Source: Paenibacillus andongensis
GTDB lineage: Bacteria > Bacillota > Bacilli > Paenibacillales > NBRC-103111
Assembly: GCF_025369935.1 (NCBI RefSeq)
Contig: NZ_CP104467.1
Coordinates: 5,215,001 to 5,279,000 of the forward strand
DNA length: 64,000 nt
Direction: 5' to 3'
This document shows positions 25,794 through 35,726 of this stretch, piece by piece. The notes beneath the pieces are model-generated. The model was not told where the DNA came from. It made no database searches and saw nothing but the letters and a program-made list of their open reading frames with translations. Positions within the stretch are counted from its first letter, which is position 1. Each line of letters starts with the position of its first letter. The position numbers and the translations under genes are program-made.

Positions 25794-27302
25794 ATGGAGA
25801 GGATGGAGAGAAAATTGAGTAAAAGTAAGGAGCCAATCAAAAAAGGACCCATTTTGTTTGTTATGATTTTGGGAGCCTTTCTAGCGACGCTGAATCAAAC
25901 CATCATGAGTGTTGCGACACCGGAATTGATGACCGATTTTAACATTTCTGCCGCAACCGCTCAGTGGCTGACCACGGGCTATATGTTAGTCAACGGCGTT
26001 CTGATTCCCATTACGGCCTATTTCATGCAGCGTTTCAGCACAAGACAGCTTTTCCAGGCTTCCATGATATTATTCCTAATAGGAACAATTATCTCCGCAA
26101 TTGCGACAGACTTCCCCGTCCTGCTTACCGGACGTATGATTCAAGCAGCCGGTGCGGGCATCATTATGCCGCTTCTTACGAATGTCATTTTAGCGCTGTT
26201 CCCGCCCGATAAAAGAGGGGCTGCGATGGGAATGATGGGACTTGCCATTATTTTTGCCCCGGCGATTGGACCGACGCTTGCTGGTTACATTCTGGAGAAT
26301 TATGCTTGGGAAACGTTGTTTTATGGCATGATTCCACTCGCCCTTATTGTCATTGCCTGCGGGTTCGTTTATTTGAGGAATGTATCGGAACGTGTTGAAA
26401 CTGGGCTTGATATTCTCAGTGTCGTATTTTCCACCATTGGCTTCGGTACACTGCTGTACGGATTCAGCCGGGCGGGGAGCCAAGGCTGGTCGAGCTCAGA
26501 GGTTATTCTTTCTATCGTTGTAGGTATCCTAGCACTTGTATTATTTACATGGCGTCAGCTGGGTTCCAGTAACCCTTTACTCGATCTGCGAGCATTCAAA
26601 TATAATATGTTTTCCTTGACAACGATCATTAATATCGCAGTCACGATGATCATGTATGCGGATATGATGCTGCTGCCGCTCTATTTACAAAATGCACGCG
26701 GGTATACAGCCTTGGAATCCGGTTTCCTGATGCTTCCCGGCGCGCTTGTGATGGGCTTTCTAATGCCGATTACAGGCAAGCTTTTCGACCGCTTTGGCGC
26801 AAAATGGTTATCCATCATTGGCATGATCGTTACGATCGTTACAACGCTAGGTTTTATTAACTTAACTGATTCGACTAGCTACACCTACCTGTTGCTAATG
26901 TCTACTGCGCGCCGCATTGGGATGGCATTGCTTCTGATGCCGATCCAAACCGCAGGTTTGAATCAATTGCCAAACCGGTTGAGTGCACACGGTACGGCAA
27001 TCTCTAATACCATTCGTCAAGTTTCCGGCGCTATTGGCACTTCGCTGCTCGTAACCGTCATGACCGACCGGACAAAAACGCATATGCAGGATATGATGTC
27101 TTCCGGTGGAACAGCGGGTGCAACGAAAGCTCAAATGATCACGGAAGCAAGCATACAGGGGATCAACGATGCCTATCTCGTTATTGTTGGGATCGGTGTT
27201 ATCGGGTTGCTGCTCTCGTTCTTCATCAAACGTGTAAAACAAGCGGTCGAGATGCCATCCACCGCCGATATGAAAGAACCTATCTCGCTCCGGACAAACT
27301 GA
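25794..27302 (+). CDS. MFS drug exporter of the DHA2 (EmrB/QacA) family
   Basis: 502 residues with about 14 hydrophobic helices, the DHA2 layout. Motif C-like GPTLAGYI occurs near residue 160, and the N-terminal helix has LATLNQTIMSVATPELM, where acidic and polar residues of this family sit. It should export cationic or amphipathic toxic compounds by proton antiport. The ATG at 25794 has no clear ribosome binding site of its own; a TTG at 25815 is preceded by GGAGAGGATGGAG and is a possible true start. The divergent TetR gene is the likely regulator. Confidence 0.9.
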   Translation: MERMERKLSKSKEPIKKGPILFVMILGAFLATLNQTIMSVATPELMTDFNISAATAQWLTTGYMLVNGVLIPITAYFMQRFSTRQLFQASMILFLIGTIISAIATDFPVLLTGRMIQAAGAGIIMPLLTNVILALFPPDKRGAAMGMMGLAIIFAPAIGPTLAGYILENYAWETLFYGMIPLALIVIACGFVYLRNVSERVETGLDILSVVFSTIGFGTLLYGFSRAGSQGWSSSEVILSIVVGILALVLFTWRQLGSSNPLLDLRAFKYNMFSLTTIINIAVTMIMYADMMLLPLYLQNARGYTALESGFLMLPGALVMGFLMPITGKLFDRFGAKWLSIIGMIVTIVTTLGFINLTDSTSYTYLLLMSTARRIGMALLLMPIQTAGLNQLPNRLSAHGTAISNTIRQVSGAIGTSLLVTVMTDRTKTHMQDMMSSGGTAGATKAQMITEASIQGINDAYLVIVGIGVIGLLLSFFIKRVKQAVEMPSTADMKEPISLRTN

Positions 27303-27331
27303 CCTCCCAACTCCTCGTTTCAAAGACATAA

Positions 27332-27372
27332 GGAGAGGGTTCAGGCTGCACACAACGGCCTGAACCCTCTCC
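27332..27372. terminator. Strong bidirectional terminator between convergent genes
   Basis: GGAGAGGGTTCAGGC and GCCTGAACCCTCTCC form a perfect 15-bp stem with an 11-nt loop between the MFS and LysR genes. Confidence 0.8.
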
Positions 27373-27419
27373 CCTTTAACCCTCAATTATCAACCTCTTC
27401 AACATTTGACAATTCTTAT

Positions 27420-28313
27420 TTAGCGTATTTTCGTGTAATCTCCAAACTGTTTGTAATAATTTTGAACAAATTCCCTGAATTTCTTAGCGGCATTCGTCAT
27501 GTAACGGTTGGTATACCATGAGATTTCAATAGTCCTGGTACATACTGGTTCTTCAATTGAAATGAGAACGACTGAAGATCCTTGAGAACCGCCCCACGTG
27601 ACAGATGGAAAAAAAGAAACCCCAAGCCCCGAACGGACTAGGCTGCGTACCATCGAAGGCTCATCACATTCATAAATCATTCTAGGCGTAAATCCGGCCG
27701 CGTGGCAGAGGGAATCCGTCGTTTCGCGCAGCTGTTTGCCGGGCTTTAAACTGATAAAGCCATCTTCCGAGAGTTCGGACAGGCGAATGCTTTCGCGGTC
27801 GGCAAGCCTATGATCGCTTGGGACCGCGAGCATGATTTCTTCCGTTAGTAAAGGGATGGACTCGGTTCCCGGTATTTGGAACGGAGAAGAAGAAATACAC
27901 AGATCAAAGGCCGGGTAAGCAGCAGAGATATCCTGATCATGCTGCAGGATCTTAAATTGGACTTCCGGGTGCTGCTGCCGAAAACATGTGATCATATCCG
28001 GAAACAGATAGGATCCGACTTGGATGAAGAAAACAACGGATCCTGTCGGTCGTTCGGCCATGTCCAGGAGCTCCATTTTTCCATCCTCCAGCGTTTGAAG
28101 AGCTATATCTACTTTCGCAAGAAACCGTTTCCCGTATTCATTTAGTCGAATGTACTTCCCGGTGCGATCGAACAATCTGATTTTCAATTCCTTTTCGAGC
28201 TTTCCGATTACTTTACTTAAAGCAGGCTGAGAGATTTGCAACATTTCGGCTGCTTTGGTCATATTCTCAAGCCGAGCAACCGTTTGAAAGTACCGAAGAG
28301 CAAGTAAATCCAT
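27420..28313 (-). CDS. LysR-family transcriptional regulator
   Basis: 297 residues from the ATG at 28313, which has a G-rich ribosome binding site (AAAGGGGGG) and begins MDLLALRYFQTVARLEN. An open frame extends 13 codons further upstream, but those codons come from a hexamer repeat and have no ribosome binding site. The winged helix-turn-helix is NMTKAAEMLQISQPALSKVI. The effector domain occupies the rest, with ISSSPF, LAVPSDHRLA and GLGVSFFPS segments. It is divergent from a carboxylesterase/TauE-like pair and is probably their activator. Confidence 0.92.
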   Translation of the reverse strand: MDLLALRYFQTVARLENMTKAAEMLQISQPALSKVIGKLEKELKIRLFDRTGKYIRLNEYGKRFLAKVDIALQTLEDGKMELLDMAERPTGSVVFFIQVGSYLFPDMITCFRQQHPEVQFKILQHDQDISAAYPAFDLCISSSPFQIPGTESIPLLTEEIMLAVPSDHRLADRESIRLSELSEDGFISLKPGKQLRETTDSLCHAAGFTPRMIYECDEPSMVRSLVRSGLGVSFFPSVTWGGSQGSSVVLISIEEPVCTRTIEISWYTNRYMTNAAKKFREFVQNYYKQFGDYTKIR

Positions 28314-28328
28314 CGAGATCCCCCCTTT

Positions 28329-28352
28329 AACCATAACCATAACCATAACCAT
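28329..28352. repeat. Four tandem copies of a hexamer in the LysR leader
   Basis: AACCAT is repeated four times without a mismatch. On the minus strand this is four ATGGTT units just upstream of the LysR ribosome binding site, each offering an in-frame ATG. Confidence 0.9.
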
Positions 28353-28360
28353 ACAGTTAT

Positions 28361-28412
28361 ATATGATATTTAAAACTATATATTATTAATTATAATACCG
28401 GAACCGTATAAT
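28361..28412 (+). promoter_or_regulatory. Putative LysR site and promoter before the carboxylesterase gene
   Basis: An AT-rich dyad (ATATAT, 13 bases, then TATATA-like arm) at about 28361-28386 is followed by a -10 TATAAT at 28407-28412 with no good -35, which fits a LysR-activated promoter. The evidence is compositional and weak. Confidence 0.35.
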
Positions 28413-28469
28413 AGAGGGAAGACAATAGGTAAGAAAGCTTAAAATGTGAAGAGGTAAAGGGGTTAAGTC

Positions 28470-30092
28470 ATGAACGCAGAAGAACCAATGGTAGAAACGG
28501 TTACAGTCTCTGGCGGTCGGATTAAGGGCATTCGTCTGACCGAGGTCGGCACGATCGCGTGGTTGGGGATTCCTTATGCAAAACCTCCGGTGGATAAGCT
28601 CCGATGGAAAGCACCACGTGAGGTCGAACCTTGGACGGGCGTATTACCAGTATGTGATTTTCAAAATAACAGCGTCCAAGTCCTTCAAGAAGGAACGAGC
28701 GGAAGTGAAGACTGCTTATATTTGAACATTTGGCGACCTGATCATGCCGAGTCGAGCTTACCTGTTTTCGTCTTCCTGCACGGAGGCGGTAATATATCTG
28801 GTTCAGGACGGGATTTCCAGGGTGGACTTTTGGCGTGTGAGACCAATAGTATTGTAGTCACGGTGAATTACCGTCTAGGAGCGATGGGATTTTTCCGACA
28901 TCCTGCACTCCGAACCGGCGATCCCTTGGATGACTCGGGAAATTACGCCCTTCTCGATATTCTTCATGCTCTAAGTTGGGTACAAAAGAACATCGCATCC
29001 TTTGGCGGGAATCCGGGAAATGTAACGTTGGCAGGCCAGTCTGCAGGTGCAAGAAATGCATTAGCTACTTATCTTTCACCGCTAGGCAGTGGACTCTTTC
29101 ACAAGCTTTTTCTGATGAGCGGGGGTTTAACGACTGCTACGTCTGAACATGGTGAAGCCAAAGCAAACGATATTCTAATTGCCTTATTAGTCAGAACCGG
29201 GATAGCGAAAAATCAGGATGAGGCACGAGACTGGATAACATCGCAATCAGCCGACACCATCTCCAATTACCTGCATAGTCAGAAGGCTATTCACATTGTC
29301 GAAACAATCAGAGAGACTGGACTTCGAATGACATCATTTCCCCATCTGTTCGAAGACGGCACGGTCATTCCGGTAGGAGGCTTCAAATGTCTTAATAACC
29401 ACGAGCAACCTTGCCTGCCGATCATCTTAGGGAGCACTGCCAGCGAATTTTCCGGATTCGCATTAATGGATCCCCACTTTTTACCCCAGGTACAGAAGGG
29501 ACAGTTAGCCGGAGATGCGGAGCAAAAGATACTCTATGAAGCAGCGGTTCAATATGGAAGCGAGCTTTATGCAGCATTCAATGTAGAGCAAGTAGCGGAG
29601 AAATTAATAACCGCAATCCCGGAGATACCAATTTTCGCTTACCGCTTTCGCTGGGGGCTGCGAGACGGTGTTATCGATCCGTCCATCCGTTTTCTGATTG
29701 GTGCTCCTCATGGAGGGGATATCCCCTTCTACACGGGGGACTTCTCGCCTGTCCTGCACAATTTTCCTACGGGCATGATTTCCGAGCATAACGAACCTGG
29801 GCGTAGGATGCTTTCTTCCCTAATGCGTGGTTATTTACGGCGCTTTTTATACGCGGGTGATCCAAACGGTACAGGACTGCCTGCTTGGAACCGGTGGACC
29901 AACAATCCCCAGTCTGCCGAAATCCTCTGGCTAGATGCGAGTGAAGAACATGCTGTTGCTCAAATGGACCTGAAGCTTGCAACAAAAGAAATCATGTCTA
30001 GAATGGGCGCAGATGCTCGTTTATCGGCAGAACAGTGCAGTTGGCTTAAAACGGATCTTTTCGCAGGTCGTTTTTTCTGGAAAGATGAATGA
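28470..30092 (+). CDS. Type-B carboxylesterase/lipase family protein
   Basis: 540 residues, alpha/beta hydrolase. The oxyanion-hole motif HGGG is at 104-107, the SEDCLYLNIW block at about 78-88, and the nucleophile S191 is in AGQSAGA. The catalytic His is probably in GAPHGGDIPF near residue 412. No signal peptide, so it is intracellular. It hydrolyses carboxylic esters; the natural substrate cannot be read. The gene is transcribed with a TauE/SafE-like exporter 37 bp downstream and is divergent from a LysR regulator, so it may release an acid that is exported or acts as the inducer. Confidence 0.9.
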   Translation: MNAEEPMVETVTVSGGRIKGIRLTEVGTIAWLGIPYAKPPVDKLRWKAPREVEPWTGVLPVCDFQNNSVQVLQEGTSGSEDCLYLNIWRPDHAESSLPVFVFLHGGGNISGSGRDFQGGLLACETNSIVVTVNYRLGAMGFFRHPALRTGDPLDDSGNYALLDILHALSWVQKNIASFGGNPGNVTLAGQSAGARNALATYLSPLGSGLFHKLFLMSGGLTTATSEHGEAKANDILIALLVRTGIAKNQDEARDWITSQSADTISNYLHSQKAIHIVETIRETGLRMTSFPHLFEDGTVIPVGGFKCLNNHEQPCLPIILGSTASEFSGFALMDPHFLPQVQKGQLAGDAEQKILYEAAVQYGSELYAAFNVEQVAEKLITAIPEIPIFAYRFRWGLRDGVIDPSIRFLIGAPHGGDIPFYTGDFSPVLHNFPTGMISEHNEPGRRMLSSLMRGYLRRFLYAGDPNGTGLPAWNRWTNNPQSAEILWLDASEEHAVAQMDLKLATKEIMSRMGADARLSAEQCSWLKTDLFAGRFFWKDE

Positions 30093-30129
30093 TTGATGAA
30101 TCCAAGATATACGGAAAGGACCATGTTGT

Positions 30130-30927
30130 GTGTTAACTTACTTACTTTTATTAGGCATTGGGCTGACAGCGGGTATTTCCGGTTCTTTGGTCGGTCTTGG
30201 TGGCGGGTTCATCGTCGTACCTGCACTTACCTTCATCTTTCCTGATATGCAGCCGTCTCATCTAGCTGGTACATCCATGGCGATGCTTCTTTGCAATTCC
30301 ATCTCAAGCACTTATGTGTATGCAAAACAGAAGAGAATCGATTATCAAGCAGCGGTCCGGTTCGCTGCAGCCTCTATTCCCGGTTCGGTGATAGGTGCGC
30401 TCTTCGCAAAGCATATGGAAGGGAAAATGTTTTTCGTTAGCTTCGGCATTTTTTTAATCTTTATTGCTCTGTTGCTCCTATTCAAGCCAAAAAAGCCAAT
30501 CGCTTGGCCTTTCAAACCAACGGTGAAGCGGAACTTTATCGATCATAGCGGTGAGCGCTTCGAATATGCTTATCATATGCCTACCGGGATAGTCATCAGT
30601 TTTCTCGTAGGCTTCATGGCAAGCCTGTTTGGTGTAGGGGGCGGCAGTCTCATGGTTCCGACAATGACTTTGCTGCTCTCTTTTTCGCCGCATATTGCTG
30701 TTGCAACTTCTATGCTTCAAATTTTTCTTTCCGCAATCGTAAGCACGACAACGCATGCCTTCTTGTTGAATATTGACTGGTATATGGTGTTATTTCTAGC
30801 ACCAGGTGCCATAATCGGCGGTCAAATCGGCGCACGACTGGCCAAACGTGTTCCTGCCAAGCTGCTTTTAAAACTACTATCGGTCTTTCTTATTTTGGTT
30901 TCGTTCCGGTTGATGATGAAAGGGTGA
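30130..30927 (+). CDS. TauE/SafE-family anion exporter
   Basis: 265 residues with about eight hydrophobic helices. Two glycine-rich repeats, GISGSLVGLGGGFIVVPAL near the start and SLFGVGGGSLMVPTM in the middle, are the duplicated TauE signature. The start is GTG at 30130, with GGAAAGGA upstream. Family members export sulfite or organosulfur and other organic anions. The position after the esterase suggests export of an ester-hydrolysis product, which is inference. Confidence 0.9.
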   Translation: MLTYLLLLGIGLTAGISGSLVGLGGGFIVVPALTFIFPDMQPSHLAGTSMAMLLCNSISSTYVYAKQKRIDYQAAVRFAAASIPGSVIGALFAKHMEGKMFFVSFGIFLIFIALLLLFKPKKPIAWPFKPTVKRNFIDHSGERFEYAYHMPTGIVISFLVGFMASLFGVGGGSLMVPTMTLLLSFSPHIAVATSMLQIFLSAIVSTTTHAFLLNIDWYMVLFLAPGAIIGGQIGARLAKRVPAKLLLKLLSVFLILVSFRLMMKG

Positions 30928-30949
30928 CGAATTGAATATTCAAAAGAAA

Positions 30950-30971
30950 GGGCAGCCCATCCAGGCTGCCC
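30950..30971. terminator. Bidirectional terminator between convergent genes
   Basis: GGGCAGCC and GGCTGCCC form an 8-bp stem with a 6-nt loop between the TauE-like and GH76 genes; T-rich stretches are on both sides. Confidence 0.7.
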
Positions 30972-30976
30972 CTAAT

Positions 30977-33900
30977 CTATTTTGAGCTGACTTTCTGCCA
31001 GGTATTTATAAGCGATTCAGCATCCTTATTAAGAATCGCTTTGGCACTATCCTTAACTTGATTACGTAAGGCTTCATTATTTAAGTGCTTTATAAAATCC
31101 TGCATATGTTTAATCGCACTATCCTGTTTCCCTATTTCAAGTTGATGCTGAACCTGCTTAAGAGCATTGGTAAGCTGCGGTATCATCGCTCCGCTCAATT
31201 CTCCTGAATCCGTGAAACGAGTTATTAAATGCTCCATGGCATACACGCTAGTTGTAACGCTAACATGAAATGTGTTCTGAAGCTTGTTACCCGCAGCATC
31301 CTCGATTGCAACCGTTGTCGTCTTATCTCCTACATTTCCGGCCATATCGATATCTATACTTTGCATTGTTTGAGGATTAATCTTATACTCCGTACCATCC
31401 ACGATGATTTTTGCAGATTTGATGACTGATAAGTTATCCCAAACTTTGAAATTTAGAGCCATGTAATCTTCGAAGGAATCTCCTTCTTTCAAAATATTAC
31501 CGTTAGCGGAAAGCGAAAATGAAGGCAACTCCATACTCGCTATCGTTTTTCCCTGAGATACATTTCCTGAGGTATCAATAGTCTTTATTAAAATAGTAAA
31601 GTCGTTACCCTTTTGAATTCCCGGTAGAACAGCAGTTTGTACTCCTCTATTAACATCTATTACATTTCCAACCTGTTGTCCATTGCTTAAAAGAGTAATT
31701 TGCACCTTTTTGCCATCAACATCATAGGGGCCGTCCCAATACAGCTTCATATTGTCAGTTCCGTTGATCACTTGAACATTTTCAACCTCGCCTGGTGGAA
31801 CATTGTCTTTCACAGGTACAGGAGGTGTAGTTGGCGCTGTAAATACAGCCGGGTCACCGAAGGTAAATTTATCAAAGTTATATAACCAATCCCCACCTTT
31901 AAACAACATGAACACAATGTGCTTTCCTGTTATAGGCGTCGTTATATCCGCTGAGAAAACCTTGAATTTCTGCCATCCGCCGGTTCCAGTAACAGCATTA
32001 GTCGCAATAACGGGACCGTTCATGCTATCCATTCTGACTTCTATCGTTCCGCCACCTGTATCACTTGCAGCATTAACATAGAATTTTGAAGGACTTGTAC
32101 TTCCAAAATCGACGTAATTGTACATGGCATATGGATTATTAGGGCCATATATTCCTGCTAGGTAGGTTTGCCCTCCACCATTTTCCGTACCGAAACCTAC
32201 GCCACTGGTATAGTTTTCAGCTTCTAGCTTACCATAAGCATCTCTTGTTTTGCCCTTCACTGTCGTAAAGGTAAACCAATCCAAATTGCAGGGTGAATCA
32301 CTTCCGTTTGTTCCATGAAACACGAGATATACATCATGAACACCCACGGCTTTGGTATCATCGAGGTTAGACATGATGTCTACCCAGTTATTCCAATTAC
32401 CTAAAGCCGGAATTCCAATAACACCTGCAGTGGGTCCGTTCAAGCTGTCTAACTTAACTTCAATCGTACCGCCTTGATTACCACTTGTTACATGAGCCGT
32501 AACACCAGCGGCACCGGATCCAAAGTCAATTCCTTTATAAGCGGCATAAGCATTGTTTTTAATACCGTCTATGAATCCCCAATCCGCATTTCTGCTTAGA
32601 CCTGAACTGCTGTCGAAATTACCAGCCTTGAGCCTTGCATATGCGTCTGTTTTTGTAGGATCCGTTGTAGTAAATTTGAATGAATTTAAATTAAATAAGT
32701 ATTGATCTTTCGTTTTTGTGAAGGCAAGATAAACATCATGTATTCCTGTTACTGTACTTTGTTTCCCTTGATCATCCTTAAGAAGGGTAACAGCATCCGT
32801 ATAGTTGTTCCATCCGCCTGTTCCTTGTACGTTTAAGGTGCCAACTTTGGGACCATTCAACGAATCAAGCCTTATTTCAATATTACCTCCACCTGTTCCG
32901 CTTGCTGCTCTAGCAATAAAACCGATCGCACCGGTAGTACCAAAATCAACATTCTTATAAGCTGCAAAGAATCCCGGCTGAATGCCGCCAAGTTGCAGTG
33001 TACCTTCTGTACTGCCCTCCATGATAAACCCGGTGCCCACATTATAGTTTTCTGCTTCTATTGTTTTGTAAGGATTTTTTGCAGCATATTGTATAGCAAC
33101 ATCCTTTGCTTCTATAACGGTTAAGGCTTCAACGGCACTTGATGACGCCCAAGATTCATAGGTTCCGGAAAGCAGCTGCCCTGCCCAGTTACCATCTACG
33201 ATATTTTCTGAATTGCGATTGTTCCATGCCATCTGAGTATTGAAAGCGAGCCAGTCATTAAAACCGCTGCTAAACTGCTTATATGCACTTTCACTTCTCT
33301 CATTCACTGCCTTTTGAAGATAGGCCAGATTTCGAATTAATATCGTTTTACCGCCTTTTAAGTCTCCATTCGGCCCTTCATAGTCCAACAAATGGTTGGT
33401 GTCAACTAAATGAGTTTGGGTAAAGTTAGCTGCTTTCACTGCATCATCAAGATATACCGTATTTCCGGTTATTTGATACAGGCCTACTGCTGCGCCTATG
33501 AAAGTACCCTGATTATAATGAGTTGCATCCGGGACAGCGCCTTTCTCAAGCTCTATACGGTCAAAGACTTTTCCATTCCCATCAGTAAGCATAGTCTTGC
33601 CCCATCTGTATATCTGAGAAGCCGCATCTAAATAATGGTCATCTTTCGTCATGTTATACAGATAAACAGCTGCTTCAGCCGCCGGGAAATTAATGCAGGC
33701 ATTCTTTGTGGTATGCTCACTATTCATCCACCAAATGCCGCCATTGGCAAAGTTGTCATCCCATTGCGTGTTATACACAAAGTCAAAATAATACTTGGCT
33801 TTATCTAAATATCTCTGTTCCTTAGTAATGTCATAAGCTCTTGCGGACGCCATGGCCCACCACATGATATCATCATTGAAATGATTATTAGTCCAATCTT

Positions 33901-34246
33901 CTCCGAATTTGGCTACGGTACCGTCAAATATATCATCGATCTGAGTTCTAAGTTTTGATTTCAAACTAGGATTCGATGTGTGGACATAGGCATCCATGAC
34001 CGTTTCCCAAAGCTCCGCTTCTACCCAGAAGCCTTGATAGTTGCTGCCATGATTAGAATTCGTCCAAAAATACTTGGCATTGCTATCCCAAAACTTGGCG
34101 TTAAATGCTTCTATGGCAACGTCTGCATCTGATGAAGTAAATGCATGTGCTTTTGTGCTATTCATGGAAGAAATTGTAGTTAAACTCAAGGAACACGCCA
34201 ATGTTAATCCTATAAATTTAAATAGTTTAGCTTTTTTCAATCCCAT
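30977..34246 (-). CDS. Secreted GH76 alpha-1,6-mannanase with three CBM6-like modules and FIMAH-like end
   Basis: 1089 residues. A signal peptide (about 1-36, ending near AHA) precedes an (alpha/alpha)6 GH76 domain (about 40-385). The catalytic Asp pair D125/D126 is in NDDIMWW, the GH76 signature, and GGIWWMN follows later. Three carbohydrate-binding modules of CBM6 type come next (about 395-530, 535-665 and 670-800), each with IEAEN-like entry, GGG(T/N)IE(V/I)R and a W-rich loop. Then two Ig-like domains and a C-terminal helical domain (last about 80 residues) resembling FIMAH. The enzyme would cut alpha-1,6-mannan backbones such as those of yeast cell walls. It is the last gene of an operon with binder and permeases that would take up the products. 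The second CBM is the most diverged: its entry reads ARLKAGN instead of EAEN. Confidence 0.9.
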   Translation of the reverse strand: MGLKKAKLFKFIGLTLACSLSLTTISSMNSTKAHAFTSSDADVAIEAFNAKFWDSNAKYFWTNSNHGSNYQGFWVEAELWETVMDAYVHTSNPSLKSKLRTQIDDIFDGTVAKFGEDWTNNHFNDDIMWWAMASARAYDITKEQRYLDKAKYYFDFVYNTQWDDNFANGGIWWMNSEHTTKNACINFPAAEAAVYLYNMTKDDHYLDAASQIYRWGKTMLTDGNGKVFDRIELEKGAVPDATHYNQGTFIGAAVGLYQITGNTVYLDDAVKAANFTQTHLVDTNHLLDYEGPNGDLKGGKTILIRNLAYLQKAVNERSESAYKQFSSGFNDWLAFNTQMAWNNRNSENIVDGNWAGQLLSGTYESWASSSAVEALTVIEAKDVAIQYAAKNPYKTIEAENYNVGTGFIMEGSTEGTLQLGGIQPGFFAAYKNVDFGTTGAIGFIARAASGTGGGNIEIRLDSLNGPKVGTLNVQGTGGWNNYTDAVTLLKDDQGKQSTVTGIHDVYLAFTKTKDQYLFNLNSFKFTTTDPTKTDAYARLKAGNFDSSSGLSRNADWGFIDGIKNNAYAAYKGIDFGSGAAGVTAHVTSGNQGGTIEVKLDSLNGPTAGVIGIPALGNWNNWVDIMSNLDDTKAVGVHDVYLVFHGTNGSDSPCNLDWFTFTTVKGKTRDAYGKLEAENYTSGVGFGTENGGGQTYLAGIYGPNNPYAMYNYVDFGSTSPSKFYVNAASDTGGGTIEVRMDSMNGPVIATNAVTGTGGWQKFKVFSADITTPITGKHIVFMLFKGGDWLYNFDKFTFGDPAVFTAPTTPPVPVKDNVPPGEVENVQVINGTDNMKLYWDGPYDVDGKKVQITLLSNGQQVGNVIDVNRGVQTAVLPGIQKGNDFTILIKTIDTSGNVSQGKTIASMELPSFSLSANGNILKEGDSFEDYMALNFKVWDNLSVIKSAKIIVDGTEYKINPQTMQSIDIDMAGNVGDKTTTVAIEDAAGNKLQNTFHVSVTTSVYAMEHLITRFTDSGELSGAMIPQLTNALKQVQHQLEIGKQDSAIKHMQDFIKHLNNEALRNQVKDSAKAILNKDAESLINTWQKVSSK

Positions 34247-34269
34247 CTCACACCTCCAACGTAATAGAA

Positions 34270-35622
34270 CTATTTAATTACCTTAGAAATCTTGTCAACC
34301 ATATCATTTAAGCTGCTGATCGGTGCTTTCCCTGTCAAAATATTATTCCATGCTGCATCTACAAACGGGTTTGCCTTACCTGCCCATGTGGTTAGGAACC
34401 GGACGGGTTGAACATTTTTGGATTGGAGAATGTGATTTACACCTTCGGCAACATCCGCATGCTTAGAGGAAGTCAAAAAGTCGAAGTAGGCTTTTGCTGC
34501 ATCTTTTTGTGCGGCAGGAGCAACGGGATTTTGCGGCAATACTTCTGCATACATCGTCGAATCCATATATTTAAGTACTTTCCAGATCGCATCCGGATTT
34601 TTAATGTTGGAAGGGCTGCTCCAACCAACTGCATCGTAGATTTCCGATTGTGAGCTTACTACAGGTCCTGGAACAAAGCCCCAATCTAAATTAGGTGCAG
34701 TTCTGATCAAATCATCCGCAATCCATTGACCTTGTTGCGTCATCGCCACCGTACCAGCCTTAAAATTACTCATGACATTTGTTTGATCGAAAGTTGGCGG
34801 GATCATCGAACCATTCGCGATTGCAGCCTTATATTTTTCCAAACCTTCAATAAACTGCGGACTGACTTCGACTTTGGTAGGTTTCACGATTCCATTGGCA
34901 AATGGCGCACCACCGGCAGAAACCGAATATAAGGATAATTTGAACGGATCAACGGTTGCATACAAGCCATATTGCTGCACGCCTCCCTTTTTAGAAGTAA
35001 GCTTAAGGGCATCTGCAAACATTTCATCATAAGTCCAACCGGCTTTGGGCTCAGCTAATCCCGCTTCCTTGAAGAGCTTCTTATTATAGAAATAACCATA
35101 CGTATTTAATAAACCCGGCAGCCCATATAATTTACCGCCATCTTGTTTCCAAGCATCTAATACACCGTTATAAAAACTATCCATAAACTCCTTGTCTCCA
35201 GCTGCCTTGGCACTCCAGTCATACAGTCTTCCTTCTGCGCCGTTTGCAATTACCATATCATTGCCCGTCATAAATATATCGGGACCTTGATTGGCTGCAA
35301 TCATTTGGTTGACTTTCAGGCCATAATCGGATAATGGCGCAGGAATCATTTTCACAGTTATACCTGGATTCGCTGCTTCAAATTTTTTCATAGATGCCAT
35401 AATCTTGTCATTCATCGAGGGAGATTCCCAGGTCATAATAGTGACTTCAATAGGTGCCGCTTTTGCAGGTTCCTTTGTAGTTGCTGCAGGAGCATTCGTA
35501 GTAGATGAAGGCGAAGCGCTTGAAGTTGGCGTCTTATCATTAGTACTGCAAGCTGACAAAGCGAAAGGAACTGCCATAACGACCGCTAAAAATAAACTTG
35601 CTCTTACTTGATATTTCTTCAT
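34270..35622 (-). CDS. Sugar-binding lipoprotein of the alpha-mannan importer
   Basis: 450 residues. The signal peptide ends in a lipobox LSACS, followed by a Ser/Thr/Pro/Ala-rich linker. The rest is a family-1 solute-binding protein with the usual ITVKMIPAP, DIFMTGND and GTVAMTQQGQW blocks. It is 23 bp ahead of GH76 and after the two permeases. From this context it should bind mannan oligosaccharides. Confidence 0.9.
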   Translation of the reverse strand: MKKYQVRASLFLAVVMAVPFALSACSTNDKTPTSSASPSSTTNAPAATTKEPAKAAPIEVTIMTWESPSMNDKIMASMKKFEAANPGITVKMIPAPLSDYGLKVNQMIAANQGPDIFMTGNDMVIANGAEGRLYDWSAKAAGDKEFMDSFYNGVLDAWKQDGGKLYGLPGLLNTYGYFYNKKLFKEAGLAEPKAGWTYDEMFADALKLTSKKGGVQQYGLYATVDPFKLSLYSVSAGGAPFANGIVKPTKVEVSPQFIEGLEKYKAAIANGSMIPPTFDQTNVMSNFKAGTVAMTQQGQWIADDLIRTAPNLDWGFVPGPVVSSQSEIYDAVGWSSPSNIKNPDAIWKVLKYMDSTMYAEVLPQNPVAPAAQKDAAKAYFDFLTSSKHADVAEGVNHILQSKNVQPVRFLTTWAGKANPFVDAAWNNILTGKAPISSLNDMVDKISKVIK

Positions 35623-35726
35623 TTTGTAATACCTCCCGTTTATTATAGAAACTTTTTTACTATGAGGGCTTAAATGATAATTTAAAACCGTTTCCCCCCC
35701 ACATCCCCCCTTTCAATGCGTCCAGG

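Noticed and set aside
28329..28352. Tandem repeat as a CRISPR array
   Set aside because: Six-base units without spacers; too short for CRISPR.
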